Shown: positions 16,970 to 27,084, counted from the first letter of the stretch. The stretch is 33,093 bases of DNA from Tritrichomonas foetus (GCA_001839685.1 MLAK01001108.1:1-33093); one strand, 5' to 3'. The notes: generated from the sequence alone by a model not told the origin. Translations and numbers: made by a program.

Positions 16970-19244
16970 ATGTTTAACCTTATGCGCGATATCGTCAGGG
17001 ACGACAGAGAAACTGTTAAAAATTTACCAAATCTCGATGTTAGAACGCAAATTGTGATCCCAATCGTTTTTATATTTATTAATTTAAAGTTTCAGGGAAC
17101 AAGTTAGACTTCAAGGACACCTATCCGCTCCATATGTGTGCCTATCTCGGAAGGGTTGAAATGGGTGAAATTTTTCTCGACGCCGGCGCGAATCCAAATA
17201 TGCTGGATGAAAAATTGAAAGTTTTTTTTCCTTTCTTTTTGGGCTCCAATTCATTATGCTGCATTTTTGAATGATATTCCATTTGTTCAGCTTCTTCTGC
17301 GAAAAGGTGCGAAAGTTGATTTTTTGGGTGGCTTCGGCGAATCCGCCCTTCATATTGCCGTTACGAACACTCATGGTGAAATGGCGCGTCTTCTCATAAG
17401 TGAAGGTGCAAACGTTAATCTTCAAAATCAAAGGAAAGTTTTTTTGATATATTTTTTATACAACAGCTCTTCATATAGCATTAGAAAAGGAAAATATAAA
17501 TTTGTTAAGTCTTCTTATTAAGCATGGTGCTGATCCAAATCTTCAAAATGAAAAAGGATTATCACCACTCCAAATTGCCGAAAAAAGCAATCGTCTTGAT
17601 TTCATTGAGGTATTGAAGGGAAATTCACCTTTACTTCAAAATGATGATGTTTCATTAGTTTCTGGCTTTTCAACAACTCGTATAAATGATGTAAATCCAA
17701 AAGAAATTTTTATCCCTGAACAGCCAACTACACCTGATCCATACTCCAGGTATAAGAACCCTCTAAAAGTACTCAAGGCTTTAAACAGACGTTGTTTTGA
17801 AGATTTGCCTGAAAATTATGATCATGAAATGATTCAAAGACTTCACAACAACGCAAAATTCAGAGGAAATACAGGAAAACCAAAAGTTGAAGAAATAAAA
17901 TCAAAACCAATGACAAAAGCACAAAAGCAGAAGTCAAAATGGACTATTGTAAAAGCAGGCGATGAGCAACAAAGATTAAGGGAACAAAGAGAAAAAGAAA
18001 ACCAAAAAACACTTTCCGATTTGGAAAGACAGAAATTGCTCGAAGAAGCAGAACTCGAAATTATTGAATCAAACAAAAACACCAAAAGAAACCGACAGAA
18101 AAACAAAAAAGCTCCTCCTCCTCCTCCCAAACAACAAACAACTAACTCAGCACCATCACAAAGCCAAAACCAAAACCATAAAATTGAAAAAACAACAGAA
18201 ACAAAGACTGAAGTGAAAAACGAAACAGTGGATGAGGCTGCAACAAAAGAAGAAGCTCAAGTTGAACAAAAACAACAAACTCAGCAACAGCAAACAAAGA
18301 ATAAAAATAATTCTAAGAAGTCAACACAAACTACAGAATCAAAACCTGTTGTGAAAGGAAGTAAGAAAGAAAAGAAAGGTGAGCAAGAACCAAATAAGAA
18401 GATGATTCGGAAAATTCCAAAAACTTTGAAAAGAGTTGAATATTCATCAGACGAAGAATCTAATGAATCCAGTGACGATGAAATTATTTCAATGCCTTCA
18501 TTTTCGAACAAAAAGGAAGACTCTCAGAAAGAAGAAACTGTAAAAGAAGAACTTAATTCGATAGCAAACAACGAAAAACAAAATATTTCTTATTCTTCCA
18601 CTCATTCAAATCTTCAACCAAATCAAACGCAGAATCAACAACAAAGTCAGCCTTCTGTTAATAATGAACAGCCGTATTCTAATGAAAGCAATCCAACACT
18701 TGCAATGATGCAGAAATTCCTTGAACAGCAACAACAATTTTTCACCATGCAGCTTTTGAATCAACAAGCAAATGCGTTCATGAGACAAGCACAACCTGCA
18801 CCTGCATTTGTTTATCCACCACAATACTCAATTCCAAACATGGCTGTCATGCCTGGAACAATCCCGGGCTCTCTTCCTGCTGCAATTCCTCCAGGAATGC
18901 CACCACCAGCAGCGATTCCTGGAATGCCAATGATGCAACCCTCAACAATTCCTTTCCAAATGCAGCAAACAGCGATGCCAATGCCTGTTCCAGATTCACG
19001 CCAGCAAATGCCAAATCCTGCCTTAAATGTAACATCGGATGAATTTTCACGTTTAGCACAACGAGTTGCATCAATCGAGCAAATGCTTGGACCTGCAATG
19101 CGGAGAATGAACATTTCGATCAATCAACCACTTGGTACCTGCCAAAGCTGCCAAACAATAAATGCTTCGTCTGTTTGTCCGAAATGCGGAAGCAGCCTTT
19201 GCAATGGCTGTAGAAATATTCACCATAATCAAAAATGTCATTAA
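16970..19244 (+). CDS. Ankyrin-repeat protein with C-terminal zinc finger, split by three tiny interruptions
   Basis: Read as exons 16970-17065, 17089-17220, 17243-17437 and 17460-19244, this encodes about 735 residues. The N-terminal part has four to five ankyrin repeats (DTYPLHMCAYLG, APIHYAAFLND, SALHIAVTNTH, TALHIALEKEN, SPLQIAEKSN). They are followed by a Lys/Glu/Gln-rich disordered middle with a run of seven Pro, then a Gln/Pro/Met-rich region. The C-terminal zinc-binding motif is C-x2-C, C-x2-C, C-x2-C, H-x4-C (CQSCQT, CPKCGSSLCNGC, HHNQKCH). Each of the first three exon junctions shifts the reading frame. Removing 22 nt at junctions two and three gives exact 33-residue repeat spacing, so these are probably introns rather than sequencing errors. 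Ankyrin repeats suggest protein binding; the specific role is unknown. Exon borders are approximate by a few bases. Confidence 0.7.
17066..17088 (+). other. Candidate ultrashort intron 1 of the ankyrin gene
   Basis: Begins GTTTTTATATTT after codon ATC and lies before GTTTCAGGGAACAAG. Exon 1 frame must shift by two (mod 3) to reach the ankyrin frame, which fits 23 or 26 nt. A TTTCAG at 17090-17095 could be an alternative acceptor, but cutting there from this donor breaks the phase. No trichomonad-type ACTAAC..ACACAG branch/acceptor block is present. Confidence 0.4.
17221..17242 (+). other. Candidate ultrashort intron 2 of the ankyrin gene
   Basis: 22 nt, starts GTTTTTTTTCC, ends TTTTTGG, pyrimidine-rich. 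Removing it joins LDEKLK to APIHYAA and gives a repeat of exactly 33 residues. It contains no AG at its 3' side. The preceding context GAAAGTTTTTTT is shared with candidate intron 3. Confidence 0.5.
17438..17459 (+). other. Candidate ultrashort intron 3 of the ankyrin gene
   Basis: 22 nt, starts GTTTTTTTGATA, T/A-rich. Removing it joins NLQNQRK to TTALHIAL and restores the 33-residue repeat. ACAACAG lies just downstream, but using that AG does not keep the frame. The border may shift by 1-3 nt. Confidence 0.5.
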
Positions 19245-19526
19245 CAATATTTAATTTATATTAAAGTATCAATGTTACTGTCATTCTTCATTGTACTAAT
19301 CAATATTTCATCCTTTTTCTTTTCATTGAAGGGTTTCCCAAAAAATTTATATATGAGTGAATAGCAATGAGGAAATAATTCTTTAGTGAATATATATAGA
19401 GAGAGTGTGCGTGCTGAGCTAGTTTTAATGAGGGTTGAGAGACATTTAATTTTATTATTTTTTTGCAATGAGATAAACTAAATCTAAAGTGAAGGTCAAA
19501 TAAATGTCTAAAGTGGAAAAAGTATA
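19245..19526. other. 3' region of the ankyrin gene
   Basis: AT-rich, between converging genes. It has a short GAGAGAGTGTGCGTGC stretch near 19397-19415. No gene is seen. Confidence 0.4.
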
Positions 19527-19679
19527 AATGTGATGTGAACTTTGCTTGTTCTTTGAGTCACCTCGACTAATCGGAGGCGCGGTGAGTTCACACAGTTCCA
19601 GTTCACTGCGCTCTCTCTGCCATGTTCACTCGCCAGCGCCTCCTTCAATGGCTGAATGAGTTGAAGTTCACATCACATT
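19527..19679. repeat. 153-bp foldback (palindromic) element
   Basis: Perfect 16-bp inverted repeats bound it: AATGTGATGTGAACTT at 19527-19542 and its reverse complement at 19664-19679. Inside, GGAGGCGC at 19573-19580 pairs perfectly with GCGCCTCC at 19636-19643, with further imperfect pairing towards the centre. It is clearly richer in GC than its surroundings. This could be a MITE-like foldback, a structured RNA, or a very stable 3'-end hairpin between the converging ankyrin and kinase genes. A diverged partner lies at 14337-14436. Confidence 0.65.
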
Positions 19680-19803
19680 CACCCATTTTTCTGTCAAAAG
19701 CACATCTCATAAGAAAAAAAGTCCTGCTTTTTGATTTGACTCTAGATTGAATAAAAAAAAAGTATAAATTTCGTAATATAAAAAACATTTATACAAACAA
19801 GAT

Positions 19804-20943
19804 CTAGACTTTGAGTTTTGGTAAGATTTTCTTTGACTGGATTTGTGCAAGATTTTGAATCATTTCTGGTGGCAGCGGTGAGGCTGTTGATCTGCACCTT
19901 ACGTGCGTGTTAATTGGTAATGGAAGATTCAAATTCAGATTCAAATTTGGATGGGTCAAATTATAGCTATTTTCTGAATCGTGGTTTCCCATATTAATCA
20001 TAGATATTTTTGGTATTTGAAGCGATGAGTGAGGAGATTTAAATTTATTTATTAAGCTGGAATTTGGATTAGATAATCCAAGTTTCATTGCACTCGCGGC
20101 GAACCTGATTGGCTTCAAAACAACTTCTTCTTTTTTATATGAGCCTTGTAGGCCTGGATTTTGGTTTAATAAAAAGTCGGTTTTTGGTCGCTCATTTGGA
20201 TCTTTCTTAAACATTTCCTTTAAAATTGGCTCAACGCCAAAAGGAAGATCCTCGTTTAAAATGACTTCACTCATTTTTATGCAGTTCCTCATTTTTACAA
20301 TATTGGTTGAACTGAAGGGCAATTGCTGAGTCATCATAAAATGAAGCAAAATTCCGAGGCTCCAAACGTCTGATTTCTCACTTATCGGAAACTGGTGAGT
20401 GAACAACTCAGGTGACATTAAAGCGAAGTCATAAGTATCGGATCGATGAAAATGAGGATTATGTTGTGATGGAATTGGCAATAAATCCGTAATTAAAATG
20501 TGTTTTCTGTCAACGACGAAAATGCTGCTTGGTTTGATGAAAATTGAGAAAATATTGTATTGATGCAAATGTTGAATAGTTCGGACAATCACTTTCCATA
20601 AAGCGAAAACAATGTTGCGATCTTGAACAATTCCTTCAACAATGTATGAATAAAGTGTCAAGCCGTCGATAAACCTTCTCACAAGAAAGATATAAATATC
20701 ACTTTCGAGAATTTCGCTATATTGGACTATGCACGGGGATGATATAGATTGTATTGTTTTTACTTTCGTTAAAAAATCACGAATTTTGTCGTGGTCTCCT
20801 ATTCCGCGCTTTAATATCGATTTAATGATAACGTTGCATCCTTGCTTCTCGTCATAAGCAAGTACTGATGGACCATAGAAACCTTCTGGAATGTTGTGAA
20901 TAAAATCGAAACCTGGTGGTAAAATGGGTTTTGCCTGGGCCAT
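19804..20943 (-). CDS. Protein kinase-fold protein, predicted pseudokinase
   Basis: A 379-residue protein from the ATG at 20943. A kinase domain covers about residues 20-285. The beta-3 lysine is kept (VIIK, K41), and the C-lobe is clear: MSPELF (APE), SEKSDVWSLGILLHFMMTQQLPF (helix F), NERPKTDFL. However, the catalytic loop that should read HRDxKPxN is FSIFIKPSSI, so both the catalytic Asp and the metal-binding Asn are lost, and DFG is DLL. It therefore probably cannot transfer phosphate and may act as a scaffold or allosteric partner. The tail of about 90 residues is Ser/Asn/Leu-rich with no known domain. Trichomonads have very large kinomes that include many pseudokinases. Confidence 0.85.
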   Translation of the reverse strand: MAQAKPILPPGFDFIHNIPEGFYGPSVLAYDEKQGCNVIIKSILKRGIGDHDKIRDFLTKVKTIQSISSPCIVQYSEILESDIYIFLVRRFIDGLTLYSYIVEGIVQDRNIVFALWKVIVRTIQHLHQYNIFSIFIKPSSIFVVDRKHILITDLLPIPSQHNPHFHRSDTYDFALMSPELFTHQFPISEKSDVWSLGILLHFMMTQQLPFSSTNIVKMRNCIKMSEVILNEDLPFGVEPILKEMFKKDPNERPKTDFLLNQNPGLQGSYKKEEVVLKPIRFAASAMKLGLSNPNSSLINKFKSPHSSLQIPKISMINMGNHDSENSYNLTHPNLNLNLNLPLPINTHVRCRSTASPLPPEMIQNLAQIQSKKILPKLKV

Positions 20944-21941
20944 TTGTTGCGGAAAAGTAATAAGATCTTCTATGAATTTTTGAATGAATTTTTCAGAGAT
21001 TTTGAAACAATTTATTCTAATTTTCTGTTTCACCTATAGGATTGTATTCAATAGTTTATGAATGCAAATGCTTTTTTAGCTTTTCTATGCGTAAAGAAAA
21101 TTGAAAAACCTTCTATTATTGAAATCTATATACACTATTTAAAATTTAATAATTCAAAACGATTTCATTCATAGAAATATTGTTAGAAATATCATCGGTA
21201 CATAAACAGTGTTCTGTTATTTTGGAATCATATAATGCATGCTTATTTAAATGATGAATGTAGTGAGGAAATATACGATTAATTCAAATCTGATGAATGA
21301 AAATTCATCTTTACAATTTCATTACACAAATTGAGCTGCTCAATCTTGAATTTATTTGATTGAATTGTATCATATTTTATGCTCACAATATTTCAGTGTC
21401 AAACAAATCTCACACATTCAATTATAAACAAACAGATTAAACTCTTTATTTGATGTGTATTTTACAAAAATCAGCTGCCAATCAAATTTATAACGCATTC
21501 GAATCTTATGTTCGAATTTTCCTACTTTTGGTGTGTGGAAATGTAAAAAAAAACAATAATACAAATATCTTGGTATGTAGCTGAAGCTATGGAATTATTT
21601 TAATGTAATAGTAATTAACTTTTTGTGAATATGAGTACACATATAAAAAACATTCATTTGTGAAATAAAAAAATATCTGAATTTGGCAAAATTTTTATTC
21701 ACTGTCATCAGAATGACATCATTGAAAAAATAGCTCATGGCACTTTTCCAGCAGGCAAGTGATTTCGGCAATAATAAGAATAGAAAAAAACGATTTCACC
21801 TTTTATTTAAAACTTTACATTAATAACAAAAACAAAAGTATCATGAGAGGAGCTTATCCTCCATACTCAGTTGAGCCAATCAAATTTTCCACCATTGATT
21901 TCGATAAATGATTATATCAACTTCACTTTTACATTTCCTTT
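20944..21941. other. AT-rich intergenic region, no gene seen
   Basis: About 1 kb between two minus-strand genes, covering the kinase promoter and the 3' flank of nothing recognisable. Small ATTCAAT and TGAATGA words recur. I find no RNA gene, TIR or coding fragment. Confidence 0.5.
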
Positions 21942-22916
21942 TCATTTAGATGCATTCAATTTTTGAAAGATTTCTTTGAATTTTTCCGTTTCTTTTCTCA
22001 AAATTAACAATTCCTCTTCTAAATTTTCATAATCGCTCAGATGTTTTACCAGATTGTCATTTTCAGCAGTTTTATCTTTTAACTCCCTCTGCAACTGTGC
22101 AATTTGCTTCGCTTGGAACGAAATCGCGTCATTTTTCGCTTTCATATATGAATTTTCTTGTAAAGCCTTATCAAGTGCCTGTGATTCGATCATCTCTTGA
22201 ACGATTTCATTCAACGATAAATCCTGTGCTTTTTCCTGCAAAATTAAAGCCGATGCTGGAGTTATTGAAAAAGCTTCGTTCGAATTAGAATTAGCTGGTT
22301 TCGCTTTTGGACTGCTTAAACTACGCGGATTTCTTTGTCGAAGTTTTGTATCTTGCATTTTAATGATTTCTATTATTTGTTTGTTTTGTTTTTGAAGATT
22401 TTCGAGCTTTGTTGATAATGTTTTATATTCGTTATTTCTTTTCGTAAGCGCTTCTTTGAATTTTGACAACCTCTGTCTCAAATCATTATCTGCCGAAATA
22501 TTTGATTGTCCGATTGATGCATCTCTACGAGTCCGAAATGATGTATTTTCTGCTTTTAAGCTTTGATTTTCTGATTTCAAAAGAGTAATAGTATCTTTCT
22601 GTTGCTTAATAATGCTTTGTAATTTTTGAACTTTTGGAATAATATTTTTCATTGCTTCATTTCCTTTTGACAAATTTTGTTTGAGCTCGTTAATTTTAAT
22701 ATCTTTTTGCGCTAATTCGGCTTCACGTGAAGCGAGTTGAGCACGGAGAAGAGAAATTTGTTTTTGCTTTTCCTCATTTGAGTTCATCTGCTCGATTTGC
22801 TTAAGCTGTCTTTTAAGTTGATTATTTTCTTGTTCAAGTTCGGCGACTCGAGAAAAATTTTGCCTTAAAGAAAATGTAGCTGCTTTTGGAGATGCGCTTT
22901 GAGGTCGTAAACTCAT
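21942..22916 (-). CDS. Coiled-coil protein of unknown function
   Basis: 324 residues with ATG at 22916. The N-terminus (MSLRPQSASPKAATFSLRQN) is a short Ser/Pro basic leader. It is followed by nearly continuous coiled coil from about residue 25 to 195 and again from about 240 to the end, split by a Ser/Asn/Pro-rich hinge (RSLSSPKAKPANSNSNEAF). No motor head, transmembrane segment or catalytic motif is seen. Trichomonads have many such filament or basal-body coiled-coil proteins, so a cytoskeletal role is only a guess. Confidence 0.75.
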   Translation of the reverse strand: MSLRPQSASPKAATFSLRQNFSRVAELEQENNQLKRQLKQIEQMNSNEEKQKQISLLRAQLASREAELAQKDIKINELKQNLSKGNEAMKNIIPKVQKLQSIIKQQKDTITLLKSENQSLKAENTSFRTRRDASIGQSNISADNDLRQRLSKFKEALTKRNNEYKTLSTKLENLQKQNKQIIEIIKMQDTKLRQRNPRSLSSPKAKPANSNSNEAFSITPASALILQEKAQDLSLNEIVQEMIESQALDKALQENSYMKAKNDAISFQAKQIAQLQRELKDKTAENDNLVKHLSDYENLEEELLILRKETEKFKEIFQKLNASK

Positions 22917-23323
22917 TGATACTCTAAACGGTCGATTTCGTCAAACGTTTAATATTCACTTTTTCACATTATTTGGGTGGTTTTTCTGAGAAAATTCCGA
23001 CACTTTTTTTCATAATTATTTTATCTTCATTGAGGCAGCAATTTTAATGTTCTTCACAGATCAAATGTTTTCAAGAAAGGATAGTAATATCTTTTTATGA
23101 TAGAATATATTGAGTGAGTTCTTTTATAATATTGACAATTTTTTTTAAAAAGACCATTTTTTTTTATGAATAAACTTATTACTTGTCCCGAAATATTTGA
23201 GTACATGATGTTTTGGTACTACTGAATAAAATCACTAAGTTTAATAATAATAAAAAGATAGAAAATATACTAAAAGTTGAATAAAAATATTTAATATATT
23301 ACTCGCTATCATTATCTCAACGA
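22917..23323. other. Short intergenic region, no gene seen
   Basis: About 400 AT-rich bases between two minus-strand genes, with CACTTTTTCACATT at 22957-22970 upstream of the coiled-coil gene. Nothing else is recognised. Confidence 0.5.
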
Positions 23324-25432
23324 TCATTGATCATTGCTATGTTGACTTCTAAGCTTTCCTGTCTCTAGTTCAATTGTAGCGAAATCATTATCTGTCTCAT
23401 CGAAATCATGAAGATTTGCAGCTTCAATGAAAATATTTGGTGAGAAGTCAACTGGTTCATTATTTCTGAAGTGCCTCAACATCACCTCATCTTTCTTTCC
23501 ACAAGTTGAAATTCTTTGTTTTGCTTGAATTTTTTCGATGACACTTTTTGCTTCTGATGGTAGTGCTTTCATTGTTGACATAATATGTTTCGCATCGCAT
23601 GCCGGTAAATCTGTTGCCACAATGGAAGGATGATTCACAACAGTCGTCCAAAATGCTTGTAAAGCAGGAAGTTCTGGTTCAAAGCCATCTGCAGCTAATT
23701 CACAAAGATTTGGTAGTGAATTAACCAAAGAGTTCATTGCACCAAGTCCTTGTGAGCCACATTTGTTTTCAGTAAATCCAACACGACGCAAAAATGTCAA
23801 ATTCATAGTCGATAAGGCAGAAATGAATTGAATTAGTGTTACTTGGTCAAAGTTGCCGGAAACTTCAATACCAGGAAGCTGCATGTTTGTAATCAAAGTT
23901 AAAACATTCTTTAAAAAGTCAACAGGTGAATCTAAAATCATATGATTAAATGAAACAAGCCTTAAATTTTTTTGTGCAAATAAAAAGGCAAATAATGATA
24001 GAGATGGCTCATTTGGAAGGTGGTTACAACTGTAATTAAATTCACAAATATTTGGATGACATTGTGCAAGGTCAAGTGAAGGTAAAAGACCATAAAAGTT
24101 TTCACCGGTTTCGATTTTCAATAATTGAACCATTAATTGATTCTGGCGTGGTTCTTTTGTGATGAGTTTGAAAAGCGACAGAAGGGAAGTATCAACGAAA
24201 TTGCAGAATGACAAGTCTAAATGAACCAACGAAGGGGGAAGTGTAATATCAGAGAGATCATATTTACTTGGCATGTAGTTAACATGAATAACCTTGATTG
24301 CTGTAGTTGTATTAGATATCGCGTTCAAAAGTCGATGAAGATCGCCATTAACAAACCTGATTGCGACACTTTCAAGTTTTTCAAAAGCATTAAACATAGA
24401 TGTGAATCTTTGTGCTGGGAAGTTTTTAACTTGTGTTCGACAAAATTCGAAGTATCTTAAAGTAGATTGTAATGCCTCGTTTGCTTCAGCTAAGTCTGCA
24501 AGTTGGTTGAATTCTTCAGCATTAATTTCTTCAATTTTATGAATTGATAAAACTTCAATTTGTGGAATAAACTTGCACTTTTCCAAAAAGTTCAAAACAA
24601 CTGGCAATAAAATACGGTAGAAATTATATTGAACGATACTTGAATGTGATAATTTAGAACCAGAAAATTGTGGAATTCTTTTTGGGTTATGATAATCCGT
24701 GAATGCCATTCTTTTGATTTTTCTTGCATTATCAACAAGAGAATCAAAAAACATTGGGAACTTTGTTGGTGCGAATGATTGGAAACAAACAATCGAAATT
24801 AGAGACTCCCAAGCAATTGCGTGACCAAACGCAGCTGCAAAATTGCCGGGGTGAAGTGAAGGACCAATTAAAATCATTGGTGTTTGCTTGGCTTCATATT
24901 TCTTAAAATAATCCATTGTGTATAATTGCATGCCTTGAATATTGTAAAAGTGTGCAAGGAAAAGTGCTCTCCACTTCAGGGCATCTTCTGGTCGATGATC
25001 GATGACAATATCTTGGCAATGTGGACATTGCGAATTATCAAGTCGCATTGTCTGAAGTGAGGGAAGGCCATACGTGCAGCTTCGAAGTATGTATAACATT
25101 GGGCGAGCAATTCTATCTGCGTGTTCAGTCTTTAATTTCAGCTCAAAACTGTCGAAATCGATGATCAGCCTTTTCGGGGTAACGTGAAGAACTTTGGCAT
25201 CGAGAAGGTGATACATGATTGGACTTTTGAGTTCTTTTTGAAGAATTTTGTTCTTGAATATGTAAATTGAGCCGCGTGTAAGCATTAAAATTCCAGGTCG
25301 CTTTCCTTTTTTGCCTTTTTTATTGTATTCGACTGTAGCAGCAACAATAGGCTTTTCAAACTCACACCAGCAAAATGACTGAAGTTGCTTGAGTTTGGAT
25401 TTGTCAACATTATGATAAATATACGCTTCCAT
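23324..25432 (-). CDS. CARMIL-like protein: PH-like domain plus leucine-rich repeats
   Basis: 702 residues, ATG at 25432. Residues about 15-125 form a PH-like beta-rich module (PGILMLTRGSIYIFKNKIL, HLLDAKVLHVTPKRLIIDF), the same lead-in found before the LRRs of CARMIL/LRRC16 actin regulators. From about residue 180 to 610 there are irregular leucine-rich repeats of the ribonuclease-inhibitor type (SLVHLDLSFCNFVDTSLLSL, NICEFNYSCNHLPNEPSLSL, RLVSFNHMILDSP, NLCELAADGFEPELPALQAF). The C-terminal 70 residues are polar. I see no capping-protein interaction motif, so actin-capping control cannot be assumed. Families of this design are expanded in trichomonads. It probably acts at membrane or cortex, by inference. 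Confidence 0.7.
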   Translation of the reverse strand: MEAYIYHNVDKSKLKQLQSFCWCEFEKPIVAATVEYNKKGKKGKRPGILMLTRGSIYIFKNKILQKELKSPIMYHLLDAKVLHVTPKRLIIDFDSFELKLKTEHADRIARPMLYILRSCTYGLPSLQTMRLDNSQCPHCQDIVIDHRPEDALKWRALFLAHFYNIQGMQLYTMDYFKKYEAKQTPMILIGPSLHPGNFAAAFGHAIAWESLISIVCFQSFAPTKFPMFFDSLVDNARKIKRMAFTDYHNPKRIPQFSGSKLSHSSIVQYNFYRILLPVVLNFLEKCKFIPQIEVLSIHKIEEINAEEFNQLADLAEANEALQSTLRYFEFCRTQVKNFPAQRFTSMFNAFEKLESVAIRFVNGDLHRLLNAISNTTTAIKVIHVNYMPSKYDLSDITLPPSLVHLDLSFCNFVDTSLLSLFKLITKEPRQNQLMVQLLKIETGENFYGLLPSLDLAQCHPNICEFNYSCNHLPNEPSLSLFAFLFAQKNLRLVSFNHMILDSPVDFLKNVLTLITNMQLPGIEVSGNFDQVTLIQFISALSTMNLTFLRRVGFTENKCGSQGLGAMNSLVNSLPNLCELAADGFEPELPALQAFWTTVVNHPSIVATDLPACDAKHIMSTMKALPSEAKSVIEKIQAKQRISTCGKKDEVMLRHFRNNEPVDFSPNIFIEAANLHDFDETDNDFATIELETGKLRSQHSNDQ

Positions 25433-26215
25433 TTTTTCGAGAATTTATCTGTTTTTGATTGTAAATGGAATTTTCAATACTTTATGATATTATTTCTCGA
25501 GAACCATCAGAATTAGGATAGAATTGAGGTAAATTTATTCATAAAATAGGGCAAATTTTTGAATGGCATAGTATTGGATTTGTCGATCAAACTTCATATC
25601 AATGTTATTATGAAAAAGTGGTATATTTTTCACATTTAAAAAGTTTGAATACAGTTCATTATCATGGGCTCTATCTGATAAAGTAACTTTTTGATATAAA
25701 ATGGAATTATTTTTTTGTCGTTTTCCAATCTGATCTATCTTTAATTAACTCAATATACATTATTGTTCTATAATAATAAGTAAAATGAGAACATGATGTA
25801 ATGAATACATTGTAATGAAAAGATGAATTCTTGGAAATGAACAGTAATTTTGAATACCAGAAATAATCCTTTGCTTATTTATTATTGTTTTCCTTTTTAT
25901 ATATGGCCAGTGCGGTTTTATGATTAATGGTTTCATGATGTTCGAATAAATTGTTACATTTTCATGAACCATAAAATTGACCATTGATTTGCCATTGAAT
26001 TGCGGTTACCAGAAATGATAATTTACTGTAATGATTTCAAAAATGGTTTGTCGAAGATCAATAAATGGCAAGCATTATGCATGTAACCAAATCAGTAGTT
26101 GTTTTTGCTATCATAAATTTTTGTAATTCCACTATTTCCCTTTCATTCTCAAATTGTTTCTAAAATGACATTTGAAAAGTACGATGTATATTCTTTATTA
26201 ATAATTATATTCGAT
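25433..26215. other. AT-rich intergenic region, no gene seen
   Basis: About 780 bases upstream of the CARMIL-like gene. AGTAACTTTTTGAT occurs at 25682-25695, nearly the same word as upstream of the USP-like gene. No coding or RNA feature is seen. Confidence 0.5.
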
Positions 26216-27084
26216 TTATCCAACTGTTAGAGAGAGGAGAGAAAAGAATTTGTATGTTTGCAAGTTTGTTGGAAGTCCACAAGCGTACATTCTCTTATTA
26301 GAGAACTTCTTATAAATATTGTAAGTTCCTGTGATTTCCTGGACAAGCTCAACAGCTGCTGGATGGTTATCTGGTGTATTAATTCCGAACTTTTCACCTT
26401 CGCCGATTTGGTTGATCAAGGCGTCATTATACATTTCGCTATTTCTTTGTTTTCGCTATAACAAGGTGCTATTTCCCAACCGTGACATGTCCGGTGAATT
26501 GAACCATAGCCTTGGAGGCGATTATTATCATCTAAGTAAACAACAGACTTAGCGTGTGGTATTTTAAGCCATTCCCTCAAAAAGTCCTTGCGCTGTGAAG
26601 GAAGGCATCCTTCATCATATGCTGCAACTTCTTCAAAGTGAGAATTTTCATCATACGCATGAATATGTGAATCAACTGGTAATATTTTGGATGTTCCAAC
26701 ATACCTATCAGTTCCCTCGCTTGAAACAAATCCGCCACGTTTATATGTTTCAACTTCTTGAGCAACTGCATCGAGGCAGACTAGGCATCCTTTAAGGTGC
26801 TCCATAGCATGTTTAAAGATTTTGATTCCGTATCCTTTTCCGCGATATTCTTCCAAAACGATATAAAATCCAATGAAACCGTAATTTCCAGGATAGCGAA
26901 CTGCAGAAATACTTGACACAATCTTACCATCAATTTTACCAACAAAATAACCTTCTGGATCAAGATTATATATTGCATCAATCGCATCGTAAGACTCTGT
27001 CCATCCCTCTGCAACAGCCATATCTGTAACGATTTTAACTTCTTCTTTTGTGCATGTGAATATCTCGTATTCGCCTTTAACCAT
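26216..27084 (-). pseudogene. GNAT N-acetyltransferase with Acetyltransf_18-like C-domain, frameshifted
   Basis: From the ATG at 27084 the frame encodes 222 residues to a TGA at 26416. It opens with a GNAT fold whose acetyl-CoA motif A is EEYRGKGYGIKIF. The C-terminal half (VVYLDDNNRLQGYGSIHR, GWEIAPCYSENKEIAKC) resembles the second domain of bacterial-type YitH/YitI-like acetyltransferases. The expected continuation, INTPDNHPAAVELVQ to the conserved end, is intact in another frame (26216-26434). The two parts overlap in the AAATGTATAATG region, where a one-base deletion or insertion explains the break. It is either a recent pseudogene, a sequencing error, or a real frame change. The family is mainly bacterial, so lateral transfer is possible. 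Substrate unknown. Confidence 0.7.
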
